The notes under the pieces: model-generated
The model's database searches: none
What the model saw: only the letters and a program-made list of their open reading frames with translations
Told to the model about the DNA's origin: nothing
Part shown: one piece after another, positions 27,092-36,673 of the stretch
Numbering within the stretch: position 1 is the stretch's first letter
How the letters are laid out: every line of letters starts with the position of its first letter
Source of the DNA: Boseongicola sp. SB0665_bin_10
GTDB lineage: Bacteria > Pseudomonadota > Alphaproteobacteria > Rhodobacterales > Rhodobacteraceae
DNA length: 64,000 nucleotides
Direction: 5' to 3'
NCBI GenBank assembly: GCA_009838075.1
Contig: VXSG01000093.1
Span: 1 to 64,000, forward strand
Translations under genes and position numbers: made by a program

Positions 27092-27104
27092 CGGCACCAG
27101 AACA

Positions 27105-27131
27105 GCGAAGGCGCCCCCACGGCGCCTTCGC
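27105..27131 (+). terminator. Intercistronic 11-bp hairpin after the Liv-type binding-protein gene
   Basis: The arms gcgaaggcgcc (27105-27115) and ggcgccttcgc (27121-27131) pair perfectly around a five-base loop, 14 bases after the stop. No T-run follows. It probably protects the upstream message, raising binding-protein levels above the permeases, though partial termination is possible. Confidence 0.6.
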
Positions 27132-27215
27132 AACACCCTTGAAGGTGACAAGAATCGGCGATTCCATTACCAAGGGGCACGCCACCATCAAGTCGGACAA
27201 CCGGGAGACAGAACA

Positions 27216-28247
27216 GTGGACGCCTTACTCCTGCAAATCCTGAACGGGCTGGACAAGGGTTCGGCGTATGCGCTGATCGCGCTCGGCCTGACGCTCATCT
27301 TCGGAACGCTCGGCGTCGTCAACTTCGCGCACGGCGCCCTCTTCATGATCGGCGCGTTCTGCGCCGTGTTCATCCAAGGGGTGCTGAACCTCAGCTACGA
27401 AACGGTTGACGAGACGCAAAAGGACTTTCTCGGGAACCCGCTGAAGGTCAAGACTCCCCATGTCGAGAACTGGTTCGGTCCCGAAACGGGGGCGGCGATC
27501 ATCGACTGGTCCGTGCCGCTGGCGATCCTGTTCGCCATACCCGTCATGATCGCGGTCGGCGTCATCATGGAGCGCGGCCTGATCAAGCACTTCTACAAGC
27601 GTCCCCATGCCGACCAGATCCTGGTGACCTTTGGCCTGGCGATCGTCCTGCAGGAAGTCATCAAGTATTTCTACGGCGCCAATCCCATCCCGACGCCCGC
27701 CCCCTCCTCGCTGGCGGGCGCGTTCGACTTCGGCGTGCTGTTCGGCTTCGATCCGAACGCCATCATCTATCCGTACTGGCGCATGATCTATTTCGTGTTC
27801 GCCATCGCGATCATCGGGGCCGTCTTCGCCTTCCTGCAGTTCACGACCTACGGCATGGTGGTGCGCGCGGGCATGGCTGACCGCGAGACGGTGAGCATGC
27901 TCGGAATCAACATCGACAAGCGCTTCACCATGATGTTCGGCATCGCCGCCGCGGTCGCGGGGCTCGCGGGCGTGATGTACACCCCGATCAACCCGCCGAA
28001 CTACCACATGGGCATGGACTTTCTGGTTCTCAGCTTCGTCGTGGTGGTCGTGGGCGGCATGGGATCCCTTCCTGGCGCCGTCCTCGCCGGGTTCCTGCTC
28101 GGCATCCTGGAGAGCTTCGCCTCGACGACCTGGGCCACGACCACCATCCCGGGCATCAACCAGGTCATCATCTACGTTGTCGCGATCATCGTGCTTCTGA
28201 CCCGCCCGCGTGGGCTCATGGGCCGCAAGGGCGTGATGGAGGAGTAA
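27216..28247 (+). CDS. livH: Liv-type ABC importer permease, LivH-like
   Basis: This permease of about 343 residues shows the LivH opening [20 protein letters not shown] with [12 protein letters not shown], and the ATPase-contact region [16 protein letters not shown] place the start at GTG 27216 (preceded by GGGAG), because the upstream open frame crosses the end of the binding-protein gene. A periplasmic insert of about 40 residues after the second helix is longer than in amino-acid permeases. It is followed by the LivM gene four bases later. Confidence 0.9.
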   Translation: MDALLLQILNGLDKGSAYALIALGLTLIFGTLGVVNFAHGALFMIGAFCAVFIQGVLNLSYETVDETQKDFLGNPLKVKTPHVENWFGPETGAAIIDWSVPLAILFAIPVMIAVGVIMERGLIKHFYKRPHADQILVTFGLAIVLQEVIKYFYGANPIPTPAPSSLAGAFDFGVLFGFDPNAIIYPYWRMIYFVFAIAIIGAVFAFLQFTTYGMVVRAGMADRETVSMLGINIDKRFTMMFGIAAAVAGLAGVMYTPINPPNYHMGMDFLVLSFVVVVVGGMGSLPGAVLAGFLLGILESFASTTWATTTIPGINQVIIYVVAIIVLLTRPRGLMGRKGVMEE

Positions 28248-28251
28248 GAAC

Positions 28252-29454
28252 ATGCTGGGTCTGAACAAGAAAGACACGTCGCTATTCCTGGTCATCGTCG
28301 TCCTCACGATCCTGGCGCCGCTTCTGCTCAATCCGTTTCCGAGCGAGACCGCCCTGGCACAGTTCAACGCGGGCTATCCGGACCTGATGCAGAGGTTCGT
28401 CGTCTTCGGCATCTTCGCCATCGGGTTCAACATCCTGTTCGGCCTGACCGGCTACCTTTCGTTCGGTCATGCAGCGTTTCTCGGGATCGGGTCCTACTCC
28501 GCGGTCTGGATCTACAAGCTGTTCACCTACAACGTGCTGCCCGCGCTGGTCCTGGCCATCATCGTCTCGGGCTTCTTCGCGGTCCTGATCGGCTACGTGT
28601 CGCTCCGACGTTCCGGGATCTACTTCTCGATCCTGACGCTGGCATTTGCGCAGATGAGCTTCGCGCTCGCCTACTCCGTGCTGTCAAACCCGAAATTCAA
28701 CCTGACGAACGGGGAAACCGGGCTGCAGGTCTACGCGAACGACCTGCAGCTGTTCCATCGCGAGAGCCTGCCGGACTTTCCGCACCTCTTCGGGCTGTCC
28801 ATGGGCTCGACATACAAGCTCGGGGCCGGGCCTTGGGAGTTCCAGTTCAACGTGGCCTACTATTTCTGCGCGATCATGATGATCCTGGCCTTCTACTTCG
28901 CGATCAGGCTTTTCCGGTCGCCGTTCGGGATGATGCTGCGCGCCGTCAAGTCGAACCAGCAGCGATTGAACTACACCGGCCTAAATTCGCGCCCCTACAT
29001 GCTTGCGGCCTTCGTGATCTCGGGAATGTATGCAGGCCTGGCCGGCGGTCTCCTCGCGGTGACCGATCCCCTCGCCGGCGCCGAAAGGATGCAGTGGACC
29101 GCGAGCGGCGAGGTCGTGCTGATGACCATTCTCGGCGGCACCGGAACGCTGATCGGCCCGGTTCTCGGTGCGGGCTTCATCAAGTATTTCGAGAACATCT
29201 TCTCGAAGATCAACGACCAGGTTCTCCATCAGTGGTTCACGTTCCTTCCGGACGGCCTGGAGGACTTCCTCGTCGCCATCGTCCACCCGTTCATCGGCAA
29301 GGGCTGGCATCTGACGCTGGGCATCCTCTTCATGCTCGTGGTCATTTTCCTGCCCGGCGGGCTCGTCGAGGGCGGGCAGCGCGTTGAACGTGCCGTCCGC
29401 CGCCTGATGAGGCGCGGAAAGGCTGCCGACGCGGCGAACGTCTCTGCGGAATGA
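28252..29454 (+). CDS. livM: Liv-type ABC importer permease, LivM-like
   Basis: This 400-residue permease has the LivM pattern: [25 protein letters not shown] in the core and the ATPase-contact stretch ending in [17 protein letters not shown]. About ten helices are predicted. A periplasmic loop near residues 140-200 is expanded relative to branched-chain amino acid transporters, matching the insert in the LivH partner. It lies between LivH (four bases upstream) and LivG (twelve bases downstream). Confidence 0.9.
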   Translation: MLGLNKKDTSLFLVIVVLTILAPLLLNPFPSETALAQFNAGYPDLMQRFVVFGIFAIGFNILFGLTGYLSFGHAAFLGIGSYSAVWIYKLFTYNVLPALVLAIIVSGFFAVLIGYVSLRRSGIYFSILTLAFAQMSFALAYSVLSNPKFNLTNGETGLQVYANDLQLFHRESLPDFPHLFGLSMGSTYKLGAGPWEFQFNVAYYFCAIMMILAFYFAIRLFRSPFGMMLRAVKSNQQRLNYTGLNSRPYMLAAFVISGMYAGLAGGLLAVTDPLAGAERMQWTASGEVVLMTILGGTGTLIGPVLGAGFIKYFENIFSKINDQVLHQWFTFLPDGLEDFLVAIVHPFIGKGWHLTLGILFMLVVIFLPGGLVEGGQRVERAVRRLMRRGKAADAANVSAE

Positions 29455-29466
29455 GGATTTGGGAAA

Positions 29467-30225
29467 ATGGCAATTCTTGAAGTCAAGGGCGTCAACAAGA
29501 ACTTTGGTGGCCTTGCCGCGCTGTCGGACGTGAACCTCTCGGTACAGGAAAGCACCGTCCACGCCATCATCGGCCCGAACGGCGCCGGAAAGTCGACATT
29601 GCTCAACTGCCTCGTGGGCAAGCTCATGCCGGATTCCGGATCGGTCATGTTTGACGGCCAGTCGGTGCTCGGGCTCAAACCGCACGAAATCAACCAGATG
29701 GGCATCAGCCGCGTGTTCCAGACGCCCGAGATCTTCGGCGACCTGACGGTCCTCGAGAACATCATGATCCCGTGTTTCGCCAAACGTGACGGGGCATTCC
29801 GGATGCACGCCTTCGAGCAGTTCGCCCACGAGACGGAACTCATCGACAGGTCCGACGGGATCCTCGCGGATGTCAGCATGGCCGACCAGCGGGACGCGCA
29901 TGCCGCATCGCTCAGCCGGGGTGACAAGCGCCGGCTCGAAATGGCCATGTGCCTGGTGCAGGAGCCGCGTCTCCTGCTGCTTGACGAGCCGACTGCCGGC
30001 ATGGCCCGCGCGGACACCAACAACACGATCGACCTCCTCAAGGAAATCAACCGCAAGCGCGACATCACAATGGTGATCATCGAGCATGACATGCATGTCG
30101 TGTTCAGCCTTGCCGAGCGAATCACGGTCCTGGCGCAGGGCACGCCGCTGGTCGAGGACACGCCGGACAACATCAAGGGCAACCCGAAGGTGCAGGAAGC
30201 CTATCTGGGAGAAAGCCAAAACTAG
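29467..30225 (+). CDS. livG: Liv-type ABC importer ATPase, LivG-like
   Basis: This 252-residue ATPase has Walker A GPNGAGKST, Walker B LLLLDEPTAGMA and the switch histidine in VVIIEHDMHVV. The signature is unusual, LSRGDKRRLEMAM, where LSxGxQR is expected; the key Ser and Gly are kept, so it is probably active. It pairs with the LivF-type ATPase encoded next. The gene follows livM by 12 bases. Confidence 0.9.
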   Translation: MAILEVKGVNKNFGGLAALSDVNLSVQESTVHAIIGPNGAGKSTLLNCLVGKLMPDSGSVMFDGQSVLGLKPHEINQMGISRVFQTPEIFGDLTVLENIMIPCFAKRDGAFRMHAFEQFAHETELIDRSDGILADVSMADQRDAHAASLSRGDKRRLEMAMCLVQEPRLLLLDEPTAGMARADTNNTIDLLKEINRKRDITMVIIEHDMHVVFSLAERITVLAQGTPLVEDTPDNIKGNPKVQEAYLGESQN

Positions 30226-30238
30226 GACGTCAGCCGTC

Positions 30239-30254
30239 GGCGGCACCTGCCGCC
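30239..30254 (+). promoter_or_regulatory. Short GC hairpin between livG and livF genes
   Basis: The arms ggcggc (30239-30244) and gccgcc (30249-30254) flank a four-base loop in the 65-base gap between the two ATPase genes. It may tune expression within the operon, but hairpins of this size occur by chance in GC-rich DNA. Confidence 0.25.
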
Positions 30255-30290
30255 CGAGACACGCCAAACCCGCCCGGGAGGGAGACGAGA

Positions 30291-31046
30291 ATGCCCGAAG
30301 ATCAAGCATACAACAAGCACGCCAACCAAGCCTCGACGGCACCGGCCTACCTGAGCGTCTGGAACATCGAGAGCTTCTACGGCGAAAGCTACATCGTCCA
30401 GGACGTGACGTTCAACGTCCATGAAGGCGAAATCCTGGCCCTTCTCGGGCGCAACGGCGCGGGCAAGACATCGACGCTGCGCACGATCGCGCGCATGGAG
30501 AGTCCGGACCTGCGCCACGGCGAGATCTGGCTGGACCACAAGCCGCTTCACTTCGCGACGAGCCACGAAGCGGCCCAGAGCGGAATCGCGTTCGTCCCCG
30601 AAGACCGCAGGATCATTCCCGGCCTGAGCGTGGAGCAGAACCTGAAACTGGCCCAGATCGCACCGCCGATCGGCTGGTCGATCGAGCGCATCTACGATCT
30701 CTTTCCGCGGCTCGGCGAGCGACACAACCAGGACGGCTCGACCCTTTCCGGCGGAGAGCAGCAGATGCTCTCCATCGCCCGCGCGCTGGCCAGGGACATC
30801 AAGGTGCTGCTGCTGGACGAACCTTACGAAGGCCTGGCTCCCGTCATTGTCCAGGAGATCGCGAAGACGCTGAACGTCATCCGCGACCAGGGGATCACGA
30901 CCATCATCGTGGAGCAGAACGCGGTTGCAGCCCTCAAGCTTGCGGACAGGGCGGTAATTCTGGACACTGGGAAGGTCGTCTATGACGACAGCGCACAGCG
31001 GGTTCTGGACGACGAGGCGCTTCGTGCAAAATACCTGGCGATCTGA
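30291..31046 (+). CDS. livF: Liv-type ABC importer ATPase, LivF-like
   Basis: This 251-residue ATPase has Walker [17 protein letters not shown], signature [15 protein letters not shown], Walker [14 protein letters not shown] and switch histidine replaced in [11 protein letters not shown] as is usual for LivF. A hydrophilic N-terminal extension of about 20 residues ([20 protein letters not shown]) precedes the fold. It is followed 41 bases later by acs on the same strand. Confidence 0.9.
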   Translation: MPEDQAYNKHANQASTAPAYLSVWNIESFYGESYIVQDVTFNVHEGEILALLGRNGAGKTSTLRTIARMESPDLRHGEIWLDHKPLHFATSHEAAQSGIAFVPEDRRIIPGLSVEQNLKLAQIAPPIGWSIERIYDLFPRLGERHNQDGSTLSGGEQQMLSIARALARDIKVLLLDEPYEGLAPVIVQEIAKTLNVIRDQGITTIIVEQNAVAALKLADRAVILDTGKVVYDDSAQRVLDDEALRAKYLAI

Positions 31047-31087
31047 CCGAAGTCCGGTCCCCGGACGCAAGAACGGAGGAAGAGGAT

Positions 31088-33046
31088 ATGCTCAAGCAGC
31101 GCGACGGGATGTACTGGCCGGATGCGGAAATGGCAGCCGCCGCCCACGCCGGCAAGGGAACATACGAGGCGATGTACAGGGCTTCGATCGAAGACCCCGA
31201 AGCGTTCTGGGCCGAGCACGGAAAGCGCCTGGACTGGATCAAGCCCTTCTCCCGGGTCAAGAACACCTCGTTCGCGCCCGGCCAGGTCGACATTCGCTGG
31301 TTCGAGGACGGAACGCTCAACGTCGCAGCCAACTGCATCGACCGCCACCTCGCCGGGCGCGGCGACCAGACCGCGATCATCTGGGAGCCTGATGACCCGG
31401 AGGCGCCCTCCCGATTCATCACCTATCGCGAACTGCACGGGGAAGTCTGCCGCTTCGCGAACGTCCTGAAGAGTCTCGGAGTCTCAAGGGGCGACCGGGT
31501 CGTGCTGTACATGCCGATGATCCCCGAAGCGGCCTATGCCATGCTGGCATGCGCCCGGATCGGGGCGATCCACTCGGTCGTGTTCGGCGGGTTTTCTCCC
31601 GATGCCTTGGCGGCGCGCGTGAACCAGTGCGAAGCGGGCGTGATCGTGACCGCCGACGAGGCGCCGCGTGGCGGACGGAACACGCCGCTGAAAGCCAATG
31701 CGGACAAGGCGTTCGAGAAGATCGAGACCGATGCCAGGATGCTGGTGATCCGCCGGACGGGCGGCGACATCGCCATGCAGGACGGGCGCGATCACTGGCT
31801 GCACGAACTTGCGGCAGACGTTTCCGACGACTGTCCGCCAGAGGAGATGAACGCCGAGGATCCCCTGTTCATCCTGTATACGTCCGGTTCCACAGGCGCC
31901 CCGAAAGGCGTCGTGCACTGCACGGGCGGCTACCTGCTCTTTGCCTCGATGACCCACCAGTACGTCTTCGACTATCATGACGGTGACATCTTCTGGTGCA
32001 CCGCCGACGTAGGATGGGTCACCGGCCACAGCTACATCGTCTACGGACCCCTGGCGAACGGCGCGACAACGCTGATGTTCGAGGGAGTCCCGACCTACCC
32101 CGACGCGGGACGCTTCTGGGCGGTCTGCGAGAAACACGAGGTCACGCAGTTCTACACCGCGCCCACCGCCATCCGTGCGCTGATGGGCAAGGGACCGAAA
32201 TTCGTGGAGAATCACGACCTTTCTTCGCTCAAGGTGCTCGGAACCGTCGGGGAGCCCATCAATCCCGAAGCCTGGGACTGGTACCACAAGGTCGTCGGCA
32301 AGGGAAACGTCCCCATCGTCGACACGTGGTGGCAAACCGAGACCGGCGGCCACATGCTGACGCCGCTGCCGGGCGCGACCGCGACCAAGCCCGGTTCCGC
32401 CACGCTGCCCTTCTTCGGCGTGCAGCCGGCGATCCTTGAGCCGCAATCCGGCGAGGAGATCGACAGCGCGGAGGCGGAAGGCGTGCTTTGCATCAAGGAC
32501 AGCTGGCCGGGCCAGATGCGCACCGTCTGGGGTGACCACGAGCGTTTCGAGAAGACGTATTTCTCGGACTACAAGAACTACTACTTCTCCGGGGACGGCT
32601 GCCGCAGGGATGCGGACGGCTACTACTGGATCACGGGGCGTGTCGACGACGTGATCAACGTCTCCGGCCACCGCATGGGCACGGCCGAGGTCGAAAGCGC
32701 CCTTGTCGCGCACGCGAAGGTCGCGGAAGCCGCGGTGGTCGGCTATCCGCATCAAATCAAGGGCCAGGGCATCTATGCCTACGTGACTCTCATGAGCGGG
32801 GAAGAGCCTTCCGAGGACCTGCGCAAGGAACTTGAGACCTGGGTGCGTTCGGAAATCGGCCCGATTGCCAAGCCGGACCTGATTCAATGGGCTCCGGGGC
32901 TCCCGAAGACCCGCTCCGGAAAGATCATGCGCCGGATTCTCAGGAAGATCGCCGAGAACGACTATGGCGCGCTCGGCGACACGTCGACCCTTGCGGAACC
33001 CGAGGTCGTGGACGACCTGATCGAGAATCGCATGAGCCGGGGCTGA
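31088..33046 (+). CDS. acs: Acetyl-CoA synthetase
   Basis: This 652-residue enzyme has the full length and order of Acs: an N-terminal ACS lid, the ATP/AMP motif [11 protein letters not shown], the [11 protein letters not shown] core, and the C-terminal [11 protein letters not shown] with catalytic and acetylatable Lys612. It turns acetate, ATP and CoA into acetyl-CoA. It is the last gene of the Liv-type importer operon, which links the imported compound to CoA activation. Propionate or a similar short acid is an alternative substrate, but the sequence looks like true Acs. The start ATG has GGAGGAAGAG upstream. Confidence 0.93.
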   Translation: MLKQRDGMYWPDAEMAAAAHAGKGTYEAMYRASIEDPEAFWAEHGKRLDWIKPFSRVKNTSFAPGQVDIRWFEDGTLNVAANCIDRHLAGRGDQTAIIWEPDDPEAPSRFITYRELHGEVCRFANVLKSLGVSRGDRVVLYMPMIPEAAYAMLACARIGAIHSVVFGGFSPDALAARVNQCEAGVIVTADEAPRGGRNTPLKANADKAFEKIETDARMLVIRRTGGDIAMQDGRDHWLHELAADVSDDCPPEEMNAEDPLFILYTSGSTGAPKGVVHCTGGYLLFASMTHQYVFDYHDGDIFWCTADVGWVTGHSYIVYGPLANGATTLMFEGVPTYPDAGRFWAVCEKHEVTQFYTAPTAIRALMGKGPKFVENHDLSSLKVLGTVGEPINPEAWDWYHKVVGKGNVPIVDTWWQTETGGHMLTPLPGATATKPGSATLPFFGVQPAILEPQSGEEIDSAEAEGVLCIKDSWPGQMRTVWGDHERFEKTYFSDYKNYYFSGDGCRRDADGYYWITGRVDDVINVSGHRMGTAEVESALVAHAKVAEAAVVGYPHQIKGQGIYAYVTLMSGEEPSEDLRKELETWVRSEIGPIAKPDLIQWAPGLPKTRSGKIMRRILRKIAENDYGALGDTSTLAEPEVVDDLIENRMSRG

Positions 33047-33335
33047 GGCGCGGCTGACCTGCATTGCCTGGGCACCGGTTGCCGCCGGCCCGCCGCGCAG
33101 GTTTCGGATCGGGAAAGTTCGCTCGGGCGGCGCAATCCGCCGGTCCGCCTGCACGGCTCGAAGTAGCGACCTGCGTCCTCCGTCCCGAACCGTGTGGAAC
33201 GCGCCTCGCGTCCTTTCGGTTTCCCGCTGCCGTGTCGTTTGCCCTTCCCGCTGCGCGAGGCCCGGCCTATAAGCATCGCCGTTCATGGAGTCGCCACCTT
33301 GCGGATGCATGAACTGATGCGAGGAGCGATAGGAC

Positions 33336-33923
33336 ATGCGCAAGGCCAAGGTCAGGCGAAAGACGGCGGAGACAGACGTGTCCGCAGCGGTGAATCTCGA
33401 CGGTTCGGGCGCGTTCGACAACAAGACCGGCGTCGGATTCTTCGACCACATGCTTGACCAGCTTGCCCGGCACGCGCTGATTGACATCACGACCCGCGTC
33501 TCGGGCGACCTGCACGTCGATGATCACCATACGGTTGAGGATGCCGGCATTGCCCTTGGCCAGGCGCTTGCGCACTCGCTCGTGGACAAGCGCGGGATCC
33601 GCCGCTACGGCAGCTGTCTCCTGCCCATGGATGATGCGCTCGTGCGGAGTGCGCTCGACCTGTCGGGCCGCCCCTACCTGGCGTGGAACGTCGAGATGCC
33701 GACCCCGAAGATCGGCAGCTTCGACACGGAACTCGTGCGGGAGTTTTTCCAGGCGCTCAGCACGCATGGGGGCATCACGCTCCACGTGGACATGCTGCAT
33801 GGACTGAACAGCCACCACATCGCCGAGGCCACGTTCAAGTCCGTTGCACGCGCGCTGCGCGATGCGGTCGAAATCGACCCGCGCAAGATTGACGAGATCC
33901 CTTCGACGAAGGGCGCCCTCTGA
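33336..33923 (+). CDS. hisB: Imidazoleglycerol-phosphate dehydratase
   Basis: This 195-residue enzyme catalyses the dehydration of imidazoleglycerol phosphate in histidine synthesis. The duplicated metal-binding motifs are plain: [13 protein letters not shown] with DDHHTVED, and [13 protein letters not shown] with further histidines. Length is typical of the single-function HisB. hisH starts five bases after its stop. About 290 bases before it, after acs, are free of genes and should hold its promoter. Confidence 0.95.
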   Translation: MRKAKVRRKTAETDVSAAVNLDGSGAFDNKTGVGFFDHMLDQLARHALIDITTRVSGDLHVDDHHTVEDAGIALGQALAHSLVDKRGIRRYGSCLLPMDDALVRSALDLSGRPYLAWNVEMPTPKIGSFDTELVREFFQALSTHGGITLHVDMLHGLNSHHIAEATFKSVARALRDAVEIDPRKIDEIPSTKGAL

Positions 33924-33927
33924 GGCG

Positions 33928-34566
33928 ATGCGAACCGTTCTCATAGACTACGGCGCGGGCAACCTTCATTCGGCGGAAAAGGCGTTTCAGCGCATGGCCG
34001 CCGAGGCACGGGCCGGCGAGGTCCTTGTCACCTCCCGAGCCGAGGAGATCGCCTGCGCGGACCGCATCGTGTTGCCGGGAGACGGCGCCTTTCCGGCGTG
34101 CATGCGGGCGCTCCGGAAGGAAAGCGGCATCTTCGAGGCACTGGTCGAGGCTGTTGAGGTCAGCGGTCGTCCGTTCCTGGGCATCTGCGTGGGCATGCAG
34201 CTCATGGCGCGCAAGGGCCACGAGCACGAGGAAGTGGACGGTCTTGGCTGGATCAACGGCGAAGTCCGCCGGTTCAAGCCGGAGAACGCGACCCTGAAGG
34301 TGCCCCACATGGGGTGGAACGAGCTGGTTGTCGAGCGCCCGCACCCCGTTCTTGACGGGATTGCGAGCGGCCACCACGCCTTCTTCGTTCACTCCTACCA
34401 GATGGAAATGGCCGACCCGGCCGAACGGATCGCCCATTGCGACTACGGGGGCGATGTCACGGCGATCGTGGCGCGCGACACGATGGTCGGCACCCAGTTC
34501 CATCCAGAGAAGAGCCAGGCCGCAGGATTGCGGCTGATCGCCAACTGGCTTGCATGGCATCCCTGA
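33928..34566 (+). CDS. hisH: Imidazole glycerol phosphate synthase glutaminase subunit
   Basis: This 212-residue class I glutamine amidotransferase supplies ammonia to HisF. The catalytic triad is Cys87 (FLGICVGMQ), His192 and Glu194 (GTQFHPEKS). I use the ATG at 33928, five bases after hisB, with GAGG just before it; the open frame further up overlaps hisB. hisA and hisF, its usual downstream neighbours, are not here: a convergent acyl-CoA synthetase follows. Confidence 0.95.
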   Translation: MRTVLIDYGAGNLHSAEKAFQRMAAEARAGEVLVTSRAEEIACADRIVLPGDGAFPACMRALRKESGIFEALVEAVEVSGRPFLGICVGMQLMARKGHEHEEVDGLGWINGEVRRFKPENATLKVPHMGWNELVVERPHPVLDGIASGHHAFFVHSYQMEMADPAERIAHCDYGGDVTAIVARDTMVGTQFHPEKSQAAGLRLIANWLAWHP

Positions 34567-34700
34567 CGGCAGTTGCATCGGTCAGCAAGGTGCGCGTCCG
34601 AACCCTTCCCTCGGGGCCGCCCTGCCGTCAGCGCGCCCCGCCCGTCCGTGACGTCAAGCTGAGACGGCACCGCGGGCGGCCGGTCCCGTCCCAACGTGAT

Positions 34701-36584
34701 TCAGTCAGCCCATTGCCAAGGTCGTGTGTAGACCCCCAGGGTCTTGGTGACTTCAGCTTCATCCGCCGCATCCCGTCCGTCCAGCCTGGCCACAAGCCCA
34801 AGACGCTTGTCCTCGACCACGTCAGCCACGCGGGCGGCATGGCCGTCGGCCTCAAGCGCCGCATTGTACACGCGCCGTATGGCCATCCTTCGCAGGTCGG
34901 GCTTGAAGATCTTTCCGACGGCGGTCTTTGGAAGTTCGTCAACGATCTCGATGTATTTTGGCAATGCGGCCCGTTCGGAAATCCTGTCTTCGGCGAAGCT
35001 GGTCAACTCGTCCGGCGTGACCGAAGCCCCGGCGACAAGTTCCACGTAGGCGCAAGGCAGCTCGCCGGCATGGGCGTCAGGCTGCCCGATGGCACCCGCG
35101 AGGGCGACACCCTCATGGCCGGCCAGCGCCTCCTCGATGACCGCGGGATCGATGTTGTGGCCGCCACGAATGATCAGGTCCTTGGAACGTCCCGTGATCC
35201 AGATGTAGCCGTCGCCGTCGACACGGCCGAGATCGCCGGTGCGCAGGTAGCGTTCGAAATGGTAGAGACCCGCGTTTTTCTCCGCCTCCGTGTAGGTGCT
35301 GCCCGCGACAACCCCGGGGTTCGACACGCAGATCTCGCCCACCTCGTCGACGGCGCATTCCTCGGGTCCGCCGTCCGCGGAGCGCAGGATCTTCACGTCC
35401 GTGTAGGGGAACGGGATGCCCACGGATCCCACCTTCTTGACGCCGCCGATCGGGTTGCACGACACGAGGCAGGTTGCCTCGGTCAGGCCATAGCCTTCGA
35501 TCACTTCCACGCCGCACGCCGATTCGAATTTCCTGTAGAGCTCGACCGGCAGCGGAGCGGAACCCGAAAACGCGGTCCTCACGGATGAAATGTCCGCATT
35601 CACCGGCCGCTGCATGAGCGCGGAGAATGCGGTTGGCACGCCGATGATGAACGTGGCCTGCCACCGCTCCACCAGTTTCCAGAAGTTGTCGAAGACACCG
35701 TCCCCCCGATAGCCTGCCGGCGTCGGGAAAACGACATGCGCGCCCGAACAGATTGCCGACATCAGGATCGGATCGACCGCAAAGACATGGAACAGCGGCA
35801 ACGGGCACATGATGACGCTGTCCGCATCGAACAGGATCGAACCGCCCAGCCAACCGTTGTAGACCATGCCGTCGTAGCGATGCTGCGCCACTTTTGGCAT
35901 GCCGGTCGTACCACCGGTGTGAAAGTATGCGGCCACCCGGTCCTGCCCGGGCGGCGCAAAGTCCAGTGTCGTGTTCTGGCGACCGACCTCGGCATTGAAG
36001 TCGAGGACCCGTGCCTTGTGCGTCGTGGGATTGCGGGGACGCAACAGGGGCACGATCCATGACTTCGGTGGCGTCAGGTAGCGATGCAGGTCGACCTCGA
36101 GCACCGTCTCGACATCCGGTGCCTGTGCGACCGCTGCGGCCACCTTCTGCGGCACGTCCGTCTTGGGAAACGCCTTCAGCGTGACGACGACGCTCGCGCC
36201 GGTCTCGCGCAGCAGGGCGGCGATCTGCTCGGTTTCAAGCAGCGGATTGATCGGACTCACGATTCCGGCCGTCATGCCTCCGAGGAGCGCAACCGCCGTT
36301 TCGGTCGCGTTGGGCAGGACATAGGCGACGACGTCGTCCTCACCGATGCCCAACTCCCGAAACATGTTGGCCGCCTGGGTCGTCCGGTCCAGCATCTCGC
36401 GCCAAGTGAGCGTTTCCGCCGGATCTTTCGGCCCGGAAAGCAACTGGTAGGAAATCGCGCTTCCGTCGCCATGGGCGGCAGCCGTGGCCGCCAGGGCGCC
36501 ATAGACGGATCTCGGGACGTCCCGTGCCTCCCAGCCCATCTCCGCTTCGATTGCATTGCGATCTTCGACGCTCGTGAAATCCAT
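34701..36584 (-). CDS. Acyl-CoA synthetase (AMP-binding enzyme)
   Basis: This enzyme of about 627 residues has the adenylation motifs YFHTGGTTGMPKVAQ, IEGYGLTEATC, YLRTGDLGRVDGDGYIWITGR and the C-terminal lysine in PKTAVGKIFKPDLR. It activates a carboxylic acid, probably of medium or long chain, as a CoA thioester. The ATG at 36584 has a very strong ribosome site (GGGGAGGTGAG), better than the first ATG of the frame. It stands alone between hisH and an ABC exporter, and its substrate cannot be told from the sequence. Confidence 0.87.
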   Translation of the reverse strand: MDFTSVEDRNAIEAEMGWEARDVPRSVYGALAATAAAHGDGSAISYQLLSGPKDPAETLTWREMLDRTTQAANMFRELGIGEDDVVAYVLPNATETAVALLGGMTAGIVSPINPLLETEQIAALLRETGASVVVTLKAFPKTDVPQKVAAAVAQAPDVETVLEVDLHRYLTPPKSWIVPLLRPRNPTTHKARVLDFNAEVGRQNTTLDFAPPGQDRVAAYFHTGGTTGMPKVAQHRYDGMVYNGWLGGSILFDADSVIMCPLPLFHVFAVDPILMSAICSGAHVVFPTPAGYRGDGVFDNFWKLVERWQATFIIGVPTAFSALMQRPVNADISSVRTAFSGSAPLPVELYRKFESACGVEVIEGYGLTEATCLVSCNPIGGVKKVGSVGIPFPYTDVKILRSADGGPEECAVDEVGEICVSNPGVVAGSTYTEAEKNAGLYHFERYLRTGDLGRVDGDGYIWITGRSKDLIIRGGHNIDPAVIEEALAGHEGVALAGAIGQPDAHAGELPCAYVELVAGASVTPDELTSFAEDRISERAALPKYIEIVDELPKTAVGKIFKPDLRRMAIRRVYNAALEADGHAARVADVVEDKRLGLVARLDGRDAADEAEVTKTLGVYTRPWQWAD

Positions 36585-36673
36585 GCTCACCTCCCCGTCA
36601 GTCATGGAAACCTTCGCCCGAATCCCGACGTCTGGCAAGATCGGATGGCCCGGCGGTCGGATGCCGTCAACGA

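Noticed and set aside
31484-33490. 668-residue minus-strand open frame opposite acs
   Set aside because: It runs antisense through acs and into hisB, and has no recognisable domain or ribosome site.
34563-34631. 9-bp inverted repeat (ctgacggca and tgccgtcag) after hisH
   Set aside because: The 51-base loop and lack of a T-run make it a poor terminator, and such repeats are expected by chance.
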